64,000 nt of DNA, taken from assembly GCF_010726765.1 (NCBI RefSeq), contig NZ_AP022601.1:62001-126000 (forward strand), in the 5' to 3' direction. How positions within the stretch are numbered: position 1 is the stretch's first letter; each line of letters begins with the position of its first letter. The notes under the pieces were generated by a model. It worked only from the letters and a program-made list of their open reading frames with translations, ran no database searches and had not been told where the DNA came from. The translations under genes were made by a program, and so were the position numbers. This DNA comes from Mycobacterium gallinarum. GTDB lineage: Bacteria; Actinomycetota; Actinomycetes; Mycobacteriales; Mycobacteriaceae. Below are positions 1-7,484 of this stretch, piece by piece.

Positions 1-78
1 CATGTGCCTGAACTATCTTGCCTCCGCACGGTGGCGGTTGGCCTAGCCTGTCACTGTGTGCCAAATCGCAGATGCTGA

Positions 79-402
79 TGTCTTCTCGCTTGGTCGGCGC
101 GTGACACCGAGCGGCTCGAGGCGGCGTTGCAGCTGCTGAAAGAGCGGGAGTACGGCGAGGTGACGGTCGACGCCATTGCCGCCATCGCCCGTGCCAGCAA
201 GGCCGTTCTCTACCCGCGCTGGACCACCACGGCAGCGCTGGTCTTGGCGGCAAGAACGGTAACCGTTGATCACGTCGCGGACTCAATCGACACCGGAACG
301 CTACGGAGCGATCTGCTGGCTTTGAACGCACAGGAATGCAAGCACACCCCCGTCGAACGTTGCCACGGGATATGCGGTCTCTCTGACTACCGGGTTATGT
401 AG
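79..402 (+). pseudogene. Decayed TetR-family regulator (N-terminal HTH remnant)
   Basis: One frame reads like the N-terminal DNA-binding region of a TetR regulator. A DTERLEAALQLL-like first helix is followed by the phrases GEVTVDAIAAIARAS and KAVLYPRW, which resemble the TetR helix-turn-helix (usually ...ATLYRRWPTKAAL). The frame has no good start; it opens just after a stop at 76-78, its only ORF start is an internal TTG, and it ends at 402 after about 100 codons, far short of the usual 190-220. The downstream ligand-binding domain is not recognisable. I read this as a truncated, frame-worn gene. It sits in the decayed segment left of the tmRNA remnant. Confidence 0.5.
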
Positions 403-491
403 TCTTCCGCTCAATCGTCTTCGGCTGGCCAACTCACGACCGCACCGTTCAGATTCCCGACGACGTAGTCGTCCCCACCCTGACCTGATCC

Positions 492-914
492 GTGGAACGG
501 GTTGAAACCCAGCCGCTGGGCTACCTTCTGCACCGCTTAACTTCGGCGCTGCGTAGCGAGGTGACGGTCACGGTGCTCACGCCACTGGGTTTGTCCTTCC
601 CGCAGTACCTATGCATGCGCTTGTTGTCGCAATCGCCCAGCATGTCCAATGCGCAGTTGGCGCGCGGTATCAACGTGTCCCCACAAGCTATGAACAGGGT
701 GGTGCGGGGATTGCAGAAGCGCAGCTTAGTGGTGCGGGCCGCAGTAGTGCCGTCTGGGCGATCACAGCCCATCGAGTTATCGTTCGAGGGCGCCGAGCTG
801 CTCAAGCGCACCAATTCCGGTGTGCGCGCGGCCGAACGGCGTGTTCTCGCCGAGTTCGGCGAACAGGACCGGCGTGACTTGCTGAAGCTACTCGCTACGC
901 TGGGACATGGGTGA
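492..914 (+). CDS. MarR-family transcriptional regulator
   Basis: 140 residues from a GTG start. The layout is MarR-like: an N-terminal dimerisation helix (PLGYLLHRLTSALRSEV), a central winged helix-turn-helix (LSQSPSMSNAQLARGINVSPQAMNRVVRGLQKRSLV, residues about 45-80), a wing ending in RSQPIELSFEGAELLKR, and a C-terminal dimer helix. Such proteins usually repress a neighbouring gene and respond to small aromatic ligands. No intact target gene lies next to it; the flanks are decayed DNA. Its position inside the putative island edge suggests cargo rather than core genome. The family call is firm; ligand and target are unknown. Confidence 0.75.
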   Translation: MERVETQPLGYLLHRLTSALRSEVTVTVLTPLGLSFPQYLCMRLLSQSPSMSNAQLARGINVSPQAMNRVVRGLQKRSLVVRAAVVPSGRSQPIELSFEGAELLKRTNSGVRAAERRVLAEFGEQDRRDLLKLLATLGHG

Positions 915-1550
915 CGACCCTGAACTGTCTACCCACCTGCACGAGCTCTTTACCGTGGAGCGGTGCTGGGCCGACCTTCTCGCGCCCAATGCACCGCCGG
1001 AGGATCCGCTCACCCCGGTAGGTTCCTTTGCCTCCCGCCGGCGCCAATTTTCTGCCGTATTCGGAATCGGAATGAGTGTGCTCACCGCACTGATGAAACC
1101 CATAAGGCGTACCGCCAAATCTTGGCCGCCGAGCGAGGGCCTTGGCGATGTGGACGGCCACCGTGCAACTCGAGACACCGTGGGTTACGCCGCCGACCGC
1201 GGGAGACTTGTCTGACAAGCTGTGTGAGTACCGTCGAAGAGGGTTCCACCATCTTTCAATGACATTGAAGGCATTCAGAAGACGCCAGTGGAGGCCACCG
1301 CGATACTCGTGCGGTAATCCGTTCAACATCCTCCGCGTGGTGGGCACAACGGTGGCGAAAGCCACCATGCGGGCCGGTGGAGACGCATGGCCGAAGAGCT
1401 ATGCCAGTTCGCATCGAGCAGGTCAGGGCGACCTTAAATGGGCTGCGCTCGTGTTGATGCCATCAACACCTGGCCCGTTTTCCCAGGTCATCTCGCGCGC
1501 TTTCATGTCGTGTCGCGTACCTGATTCGGCATTCTTGCAGTTCAACAGGA
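915..1550. other. Gene-poor decayed stretch, possible transposase remnant
   Basis: About 640 bases hold no ORF I can assign. On the minus strand around 1190-1285 one frame gives AFNVIERWWNPLRRYS followed by SP, which resembles the C-terminal end of IS3-type OrfB transposases (typically F.YIE.WYN..RRHS.LG..SP). Nothing upstream in that frame looks like the transposase core, so at most it is a fragment. The other frames read as noncoding. Decay together with a tmRNA 3' end immediately downstream fits the edge of an old integrated element. Confidence 0.3.
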
Positions 1551-1556
1551 TTTTTG

Positions 1557-1583
1557 GAGCGGGTTCGATTCCCGGCAGCTCCA
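1557..1583 (+). mobile_element. tmRNA (ssrA) 3'-end remnant, putative att site
   Basis: The stretch GCGGGTTCGATTCCCGGC followed by AGCTCCAC matches the T arm and acceptor 3' strand of mycobacterial tmRNA. The rest of the roughly 370-nt tmRNA (the GGGGCTGA 5' end and tag-reading frame) is absent upstream. Integrases of many actinobacterial islands and prophages recombine inside the ssrA 3' end. This duplicates that end at the distal junction. The outermost T-stem pair is broken (G opposite G), as expected where homology to true tmRNA stops. No integrase gene lies in the window. A generic tRNA 3' end is the alternative, but the acceptor sequence fits tmRNA better. Confidence 0.65.
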
Positions 1584-1592
1584 CAAGAGAAG

Positions 1593-1630
1593 AAGCAGGT
1601 CAGGGACAAATCTCTGACCTGCTTTTCTTT
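1593..1630 (+). terminator. Strong intrinsic terminator after the tmRNA remnant
   Basis: A 14-bp stem (1593-1606 with 1611-1624, one G-U pair) closes on a CAAA loop and is followed by a T-rich run to 1630. It begins ten bases after the tmRNA-like CCAC end, where a native ssrA terminator would be. It may therefore have come with the chromosomal side of the junction. It could also stop transcription from the convergent membrane-protein gene, whose stop is at 1734. Confidence 0.8.
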
Positions 1631-1733
1631 TGGCCGACGACTCAATCAACATCGATGGTTGGCGCTGGGTGTCTGGCATCCCCAACTCCGGCCGACGCCA
1701 AAAGGACGGCCGACGCTGCCCAGGAGATACCGT

Positions 1734-2774
1734 TCACTCTGCGGATGATTGGTCGGCCTTATCGAATCTCTGTTGCTGCCGGACCCCGTAGGCCGCCTCG
1801 CGCACGACATCGTCGTCCTCAAGGCCGGATCCGAGCGCACCACCCAACGTTGCGACCGCTGCCACCAGCCACGCCAAGCGCAGATAGTCGGCGGCTCCAA
1901 CGGGATGACCAAGATTTTGCTCGAGCATTTGAGGGGGCAGCGTCCATAGAGCGGTCAGGAACAGGAGCACGAACGAAGTGGCGTGCAGCACGCCCACGCC
2001 GATCGTCAACGTGATCACTGTTGAGGTGTTGTACATCGCCGCGCGCTCACGTTGGGACGGCGTATCGGGGCGCTCCCACAACTTGTGGTTGATCACCAAC
2101 CAGGCGACCATCGCTGCGGTCGCGAGGACCGTGGTCGCGCTCAAACGCCACGGACCCATCGTGGCCGACAGCTGCCAGATGGTGGGATAGGCCAAACTGA
2201 CGGCTCCGCTGGCGAATGTCGCCATCATGACGCGCGACATGCCGGCCGCGAGGCGCCATGGACGGTTGGCATACACCATGCCCGAGAGCAGTCGCAGTCG
2301 CGCGAACGCCTGTGGGGCGGCGTACCGAACATGCCCATGGTGTTCGGTGCGCGTCAAACTCGTGACATCGTCTGGGGGCTCGGTGGCGTGCGGCTCAACT
2401 TCGGCCACGATCGACTCGATGACGGCTTGCACCCGCCGGCTCACGAAGAGCCCACCGATGCCCGGCATTGAGATGAGCCCGAATCGGTCCTCAGGGCTGA
2501 TGTCGGCGATTACTGGGCGAGTGCCGTCTCTGCGCGGCAGATCAGTGAGATAGACGACGACGTCCTGGCCGTGCCCGGCTGGGTCTACCCAGTCGATCAC
2601 GGTGGCCATCTCGGCCTGTTCGTCCAACAAGTACGGCTGCACCTCTACCGATACGTCCCACTCCGAGTTGGGGGAGGCGGTCGCCTCCAGTGCGTCGTGC
2701 AGGGGTCCGGTCAGGTCATCGGCCATAGCCGCCGGGGCACCCGGATCGGCGATCAGCAAGAGTGACGACGACAT
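1734..2774 (-). CDS. Conserved membrane protein of unknown function, four predicted TM helices
   Basis: 346 residues. The N-terminal 190 residues form a soluble region with alternating hydrophobic strands (SSSLLLIADP, DVVVYLTDLP, FGLISMPGIGG) that I cannot place in a family. The C-terminal half has four hydrophobic helices: about 205-226, 232-250, 270-297 and 310-328. The short C-terminal tail is charged (EDDDVVREAAYGVRQQQ). It diverges from the UvrA-like gene across 131 bases that should hold both promoters. The gene lies just right of the putative island junction, so it is probably core genome. Function is not assigned. Confidence 0.7.
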   Translation of the reverse strand: MSSSLLLIADPGAPAAMADDLTGPLHDALEATASPNSEWDVSVEVQPYLLDEQAEMATVIDWVDPAGHGQDVVVYLTDLPRRDGTRPVIADISPEDRFGLISMPGIGGLFVSRRVQAVIESIVAEVEPHATEPPDDVTSLTRTEHHGHVRYAAPQAFARLRLLSGMVYANRPWRLAAGMSRVMMATFASGAVSLAYPTIWQLSATMGPWRLSATTVLATAAMVAWLVINHKLWERPDTPSQRERAAMYNTSTVITLTIGVGVLHATSFVLLFLTALWTLPPQMLEQNLGHPVGAADYLRLAWLVAAVATLGGALGSGLEDDDVVREAAYGVRQQQRFDKADQSSAE

Positions 2775-2905
2775 TGCGGTTGGCTACCTGCACGGCTGGG
2801 CCCAAAACGAGAGGTCGTGGAAGGTCGGACGCGCTGGCGGCCGTCGTATCCACGTCATGCTTGCGTCGCCGCAGCTCGGGTACCCGTCCGAGCAGGATGA
2901 CCAAA

Positions 2906-5440
2906 ATGCCCGACGGAAGCGCGGATGACATCGACCCTTGTGTGCGCGTTTATGGGGCGCGGGTCCATAACCTGCGGGGTGTCGACGTCGTAGCGCCGCG
3001 TGATGCGCTGGTCGCGTTCACGGGGATCTCCGGATCCGGCAAATCGTCGTTGGCTTTCGGGACCATCTATGCCGAGGCGCAGCGCCGTTACTTCGAATCG
3101 GTTGCTCCGTACGCGCGTCGCCTGCTGTTGCCAACCGGCGCGCCAAAGGTAGATGACATCACCGGCCTACCGCCCGCCGTCGCGTTGCAGCAGCGCCGAG
3201 GTTCGGCGACATCGCGGTCGACGGTCGGCACCGTCACCACCCTGTCGAACCTGCTGAGGATGCTCTTCTCTCGCGCGGGAACCTACCCGCCGGGTGCTAC
3301 GGAACGACTGGACTCCGACGCGTTCTCCCCGAACACCGCGGTCGGGGCGTGCCCCGAGTGCCACGGGCTGGGACGAATCCACCGGGTGACCGAAGAGACA
3401 CTGGTGCCAGACCCGTCGCTGACCATTCGCGAAGGAGCCGTCGCCGCATGGCCGGGGGCCTGGCAGGGGCAGAACCTGCGCGACATTTTGATCACGCTTG
3501 GCTACGACATCGACAAGCCGTGGCGGAAACTTCCTAAACGGCAACGCAATTGGATCCTGTTCACCGATGAGCAGCCAACAGTCGAAATCGATCCGGGCGA
3601 GCACCCCGTGCAAGCGGATTATTATTACAACGGCACGTTTTCCAGCGCCGAACGCCATGTCCGCCACACGCTGGCCAACTCCCATAGCGCGATGATGCGT
3701 CGCCGCGTACTGCAATTCGTCGACAGCGTCGAGTGCCCACTGTGCGGCGGGTCCGGTCTACGTGCGGAGGCGCTGAAGGTGACGTTCGCCGGGCGGACCA
3801 TCGCCGACTATGTTGCGATGCCGTTGACCGACCTGGCTGACACGTTGCGCCCGACGGCTTCTCGGACCGATGCCGCCGCCGCTTACGAGTCGACAAATTC
3901 TGGTGAGCTGACGGAAGTGGCGACCATGATCACCGCCGATCTTGTCGCGCGCCTGCAGATACTCATAGACCTCGGCCTCGGCTATCTCTCGCTGAGTCGC
4001 CGCACCCCGACGGTGTCACCCGGCGAGCTCCAGCGGTTGCGGCTGGCCACTCAACTGCGTGCCGGCTTGTTCGGCGTGCTCTATGTGCTCGACGAGCCGT
4101 CGGCTGGACTGCACCCCGCGGACGCCGAACCGCTGCTCGATGTGCTGGACCGCCTGCGGCGCGCGGGCAACTCCTTATTCGTGGTCGAGCACGACATGGA
4201 CGTCGCTCGCCGTGCCGATTGGATCGTCGACGTCGGCCCTGGGGCGGGGGAGCTCGGCGGGGACGTGCTCTACAGCGGGCCGGTGCCGGGCCTCGCCGAC
4301 ATTGAGCAGTCGGTCACCCGTAGGTACCTATTCGAGGGTGCCAGCTCGCCGTCTCATCAACCCCGCACACAGTCCGGGCGGCTTCGGCTGCGTGGGATTT
4401 GCTTTCACAATTTGAAAGACCTAGACGTGGACCTGCCGCTTGGTGTGTACACGGCGGTCACCGGTGTGTCCGGTTCAGGCAAGTCGACGCTTGTCGTCAA
4501 GGTCCTCGGTGACGTCGTGAACAGCCATCTCGGCATGGGACGCGCCGCCGAGCCGGCCGACTCCGAAGACGAAGCTGACACCGAGATTGACGATCTGGAC
4601 CACGACGCGAGCGTCGGTGTTACGGCAGCGGGGGTCGAGGAGATCAAACGGCTGGTGTCGGTCGACCAGCGCCCGATCGGACGCACGCCGCGCTCGACGC
4701 TGGCGACCTACACCGGTTTGTTCGATGCCGTGCGACGCGAGTTCGCCGCTACCCCGAAGGCGCGTCGTCGCGGTTGGACCGCGGGCAGGTTTTCCTTCAA
4801 CGTGGCCGACGGTCGCTGCCCGACCTGTCAGGGTGAGGGGTTCGTGTCGGTCGAATTGTTGTTCCTCCCAGGTACATACGCGACATGCCCGGCGTGTCAT
4901 GGTGCGCGCTACTCCGACGAAACACTTCAGGTTCGGTATCGCGATAAGACGATCGCCGACGTGCTCGCGATGACCGTCGATGAGGCGGCGGAGTTCCTCG
5001 CCGACGTCGCCAACGCAGCGCGGAGCCTGACCACGCTTCGCGAGGTCGGATTGGGATATCTCCGTCTCGGACAGCCCGCGACCGAGCTGTCCGGTGGCGA
5101 GGCGCAGCGGATCAAGCTCGCCTCCGAGCTGCAGCGGCCCCGGCGAGGGCACACCCTCTACGTCCTCGACGAACCGACCACCGGGCTGCACCCCGCCGAC
5201 GTGGATTTGCTCGATGCTCAACTGCATCGCCTTGTCGACGCGGGCAATACCGTGGTGGTGGCCGAACACGATATGCGCATGGTTGCAGGCGCCGACTGGG
5301 TGATCGACCTGGGACCGGGCGCCGGCGGCAACGGCGGTCGGGTTGTTGCGGCGGGCCCGCCCAACAAGGTGGCACGCGCGAAAAACAGCCGTACGGCGCC
5401 CTATCTGGCAAAGCGATTGGCGCAGTCGCCTGCTCGATGA
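2906..5440 (+). CDS. UvrA-like ABC protein (DrrC/UvrA2 type)
   Basis: 844 residues from the ATG at 2906, preceded by AGCAGGA; the frame is open further upstream but that part lacks family similarity. It has two ABC modules as in UvrA: Walker [10 protein letters not shown] near residue 40 and GVSGSGKST near 525. The second signature is normal (LSGGEAQR); the first is changed to VSPGELQR. Zinc-binding motifs CPECHG, CPLCGG, CPTCQG and CPACHG are present. At about 840 residues it is shorter than housekeeping UvrA (about 970), as in the UvrA2/DrrC group that lacks the UvrB-binding insert. DrrC protects daunorubicin producers by acting on drug-bound DNA. Here it lies just upstream of a polyketide cluster with DrrAB-like transporters, so a self-protection role is possible but inferred. 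Confidence 0.88.
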   Translation: MPDGSADDIDPCVRVYGARVHNLRGVDVVAPRDALVAFTGISGSGKSSLAFGTIYAEAQRRYFESVAPYARRLLLPTGAPKVDDITGLPPAVALQQRRGSATSRSTVGTVTTLSNLLRMLFSRAGTYPPGATERLDSDAFSPNTAVGACPECHGLGRIHRVTEETLVPDPSLTIREGAVAAWPGAWQGQNLRDILITLGYDIDKPWRKLPKRQRNWILFTDEQPTVEIDPGEHPVQADYYYNGTFSSAERHVRHTLANSHSAMMRRRVLQFVDSVECPLCGGSGLRAEALKVTFAGRTIADYVAMPLTDLADTLRPTASRTDAAAAYESTNSGELTEVATMITADLVARLQILIDLGLGYLSLSRRTPTVSPGELQRLRLATQLRAGLFGVLYVLDEPSAGLHPADAEPLLDVLDRLRRAGNSLFVVEHDMDVARRADWIVDVGPGAGELGGDVLYSGPVPGLADIEQSVTRRYLFEGASSPSHQPRTQSGRLRLRGICFHNLKDLDVDLPLGVYTAVTGVSGSGKSTLVVKVLGDVVNSHLGMGRAAEPADSEDEADTEIDDLDHDASVGVTAAGVEEIKRLVSVDQRPIGRTPRSTLATYTGLFDAVRREFAATPKARRRGWTAGRFSFNVADGRCPTCQGEGFVSVELLFLPGTYATCPACHGARYSDETLQVRYRDKTIADVLAMTVDEAAEFLADVANAARSLTTLREVGLGYLRLGQPATELSGGEAQRIKLASELQRPRRGHTLYVLDEPTTGLHPADVDLLDAQLHRLVDAGNTVVVAEHDMRMVAGADWVIDLGPGAGGNGGRVVAAGPPNKVARAKNSRTAPYLAKRLAQSPAR

Positions 5441-5598
5441 GGAAGTGTGCTCATTGATGAATCACTCGCGGCGTTCATCGTCGCGTCCAGGCCGCTGAGG
5501 TGACCCTTCGTTATCCCCGAACGGGCGTGTCAGAAATCGGTAATCACTTTTGCGGTGCCCTCCCGCCCGGTTTGTGATTCGCTCGAGGCGGGAAGCCT

Positions 5599-5616
5599 GC
5601 ATCGATTATGCATCGA
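5599..5616 (+). promoter_or_regulatory. 7-bp direct repeat upstream of the biosynthetic operon
   Basis: GCATCGA occurs twice with 11-bp spacing (5599-5605 and 5610-5616), about one helical turn apart. This is 97 bases before the GTG of the flavoprotein gene, in the 272-base gap after the UvrA-like gene that must hold the operon promoter. Tandem phased repeats of this kind are typical of activator binding. I see no convincing -10/-35 pair. The site is suggestive only. Confidence 0.25.
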
Positions 5617-5712
5617 AGGCGGGCCGCGGATACCTGCTGAGTTCAGGGTGCCAGTCCGCCGTGCCGGTCCACCGATCGGTCCTTCGGCGGCACGAGTCGA
5701 GAGGAGTAGCGC

Positions 5713-7482
5713 GTGGACGTCCGGACACAGCTATCGCAGATGAGTCCGCAGGCGCGCGAAGCGCTCGCGCTGCGAATCAAGTCGCGCCTCTCGCAGGGCG
5801 GCGATCGGGCAGCGGATCACGACATCGGCATCATCGGGGGAGGCGTGGCGGCGCTGACGTTGGCCCTCGAGATACGGCGGGTTCGTCCGACGACGCGAAT
5901 CACGGTCATCGAGCCGCACGCTCATCCGGTGCCAGAGATCACCCACACGGTCGGCGAGTCCACGGTCGAGGTCTCCGCGCACTATCTGCGCGACCGGCTG
6001 GGACTGGGCGACCACTTGCAGTCCGCTCAGCTGCGCAAGATGGGGCTTCGGATGTTCTTCTCGAACGAGCTCAACACCGACATCGCGCAGCGAATCGAAC
6101 TCGGCAGTTCGTCTTTCGTCCCCCAGGTGACCTATCAGCTCGATCGCGGCAGGCTGGAGAACGAGCTCGCGCGGCGATGCCACTCGGAGGGCGTCGACAT
6201 CGTCCGTGGCCGGGTGCGTTCAGTCGATTTCGGACAACACGACGGCCCGCACACGATCACGGTCCAGAACGGCGACACCGTCACGCACATGACGGCGCGG
6301 TGGGTGGTTGACGCGTCGGGCCGGAACCGGGCACTGTCTCGCCAGCTGGATCTCAAGCGTGCCAATGAACATCACTGCAATGCAGTGTGGTTCCGGGTCG
6401 CAGCGGAAATAGACATCGGGCGATGGAGCGATGACTCGTCCTGGCAGGCACGCCTGCACGAGGGTGACCGCGCGATGTCCACCAATCACCTGATGGGCGA
6501 AGGGTATTGGGTGTGGCTCATCCGATTGGCATCTGGTGCTACCAGCGTGGGTATCGTGGCCGACCCGGCGTTCCACGCGTTTGACGACTTCAACACCTTG
6601 GCCAAGGCGAAAGCATGGCTTCGCGCACACGAGCCGCAGTGCGCTGACGTGCTAGCGGAACTCGATGACCTGATCATGGACTTCCGGGTCATGAAGAAAT
6701 ACAGCCACGGCGCGACCAAAGTGTTCGACGGGCGCAACCGGTGGTGCCTCACCGGCGACGCCGGAGTTTTCCTTGACCCGTTGTACTCATCCGGATTGGA
6801 TCTCGTCGCGATCGGAAACGGGCTGATCACCGACATGGTCACTCGTGATCTCGACGGTGAAGACGTCGTCGGGCGCTCGCAGATCAGCGATTCGCTGTAT
6901 CGGTCACTAACCGAAATGTGGCTTGCCGTGTACCAGGATCAGTACACCTTGATGGGGTCGGCGCCCGTCATGTCCTCGAAAATCATCTGGGACGTCGCGT
7001 TCTACTGGGGATTCGTCGGTCTTCTCTACGTGAACGACCGCTTCGTGCGGGTGTCCGATGAACCTGATTTCGTTCCACATCTCGAGGGACTCATCGCGCT
7101 GAGTAACCGCGTTCAACGGTTCTTCCGGGAATGGGCTGCAGTCGAGGGCGGCACCTCATCGGTGGCGTTCCTCGATCTGTATTCGCCTTTGAACTTCATG
7201 GGGGTGCTGCACACCGCGATGATGGGAAAGGCAACGAACTTCAACGAGCAGTTCGAATCCAATGCCCTGCTCTTGCGTCAGCTGGCAGGTCAGCTCGTCG
7301 AGACGGTCATCGCCGACAAGTCTTCGATGTTCGGTGACGACGACGTCATGCGGCAAGTGCAGGAATGGCAACGGGATTCGTTACTGCGCGAGCTGCGGTC
7401 CGTCTACCGACACGAGCAGGCAACGAACCCCGTGAGCGCCGACTGGATTGTCGCCACCTCGCCGGCACTTCAATCGAGCTGA
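5713..7482 (+). CDS. FAD-dependent oxidoreductase of the flavin halogenase fold
   Basis: 589 residues; GTG start with GAGAGGAG just upstream. The FAD-binding motif GIIGGGVAAL lies near residue 39, a GESTVE segment near 80, and a second FAD motif CLTGDAGVFLDP with SSG near 355, as in tryptophan and carrier-protein halogenases. A lysine in LRKMG is where the catalytic halogenase lysine normally lies. The diagnostic WxWxIP motif appears as YWVWLIRL, so the proline is lost and halogenation is uncertain; it may be a monooxygenase or dehydrogenase. The first 26 residues (LSQMSPQAREALALRI) resemble short linker or docking helices of NRPS/PKS proteins. It precedes the PKS by two bases, so it probably acts on the PKS-bound or released product. 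Confidence 0.8.
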   Translation: MDVRTQLSQMSPQAREALALRIKSRLSQGGDRAADHDIGIIGGGVAALTLALEIRRVRPTTRITVIEPHAHPVPEITHTVGESTVEVSAHYLRDRLGLGDHLQSAQLRKMGLRMFFSNELNTDIAQRIELGSSSFVPQVTYQLDRGRLENELARRCHSEGVDIVRGRVRSVDFGQHDGPHTITVQNGDTVTHMTARWVVDASGRNRALSRQLDLKRANEHHCNAVWFRVAAEIDIGRWSDDSSWQARLHEGDRAMSTNHLMGEGYWVWLIRLASGATSVGIVADPAFHAFDDFNTLAKAKAWLRAHEPQCADVLAELDDLIMDFRVMKKYSHGATKVFDGRNRWCLTGDAGVFLDPLYSSGLDLVAIGNGLITDMVTRDLDGEDVVGRSQISDSLYRSLTEMWLAVYQDQYTLMGSAPVMSSKIIWDVAFYWGFVGLLYVNDRFVRVSDEPDFVPHLEGLIALSNRVQRFFREWAAVEGGTSSVAFLDLYSPLNFMGVLHTAMMGKATNFNEQFESNALLLRQLAGQLVETVIADKSSMFGDDDVMRQVQEWQRDSLLRELRSVYRHEQATNPVSADWIVATSPALQSS

Positions 7483-7484
7483 TC

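Noticed and set aside
907..1215. 102-codon open frame after the MarR gene
   Set aside because: No motif and no hydrophobic or helical pattern; it overlaps the MarR end and lies in decayed DNA.
1557..1583. Complete tRNA or tmRNA gene
   Set aside because: Only the T arm and acceptor 3' strand are present; no matching 5' acceptor strand, D arm or anticodon is found upstream.
1142..2014. 290-codon plus-strand open frame
   Set aside because: It crosses the tmRNA remnant and terminator and then runs antisense to the membrane-protein gene; no family resemblance.
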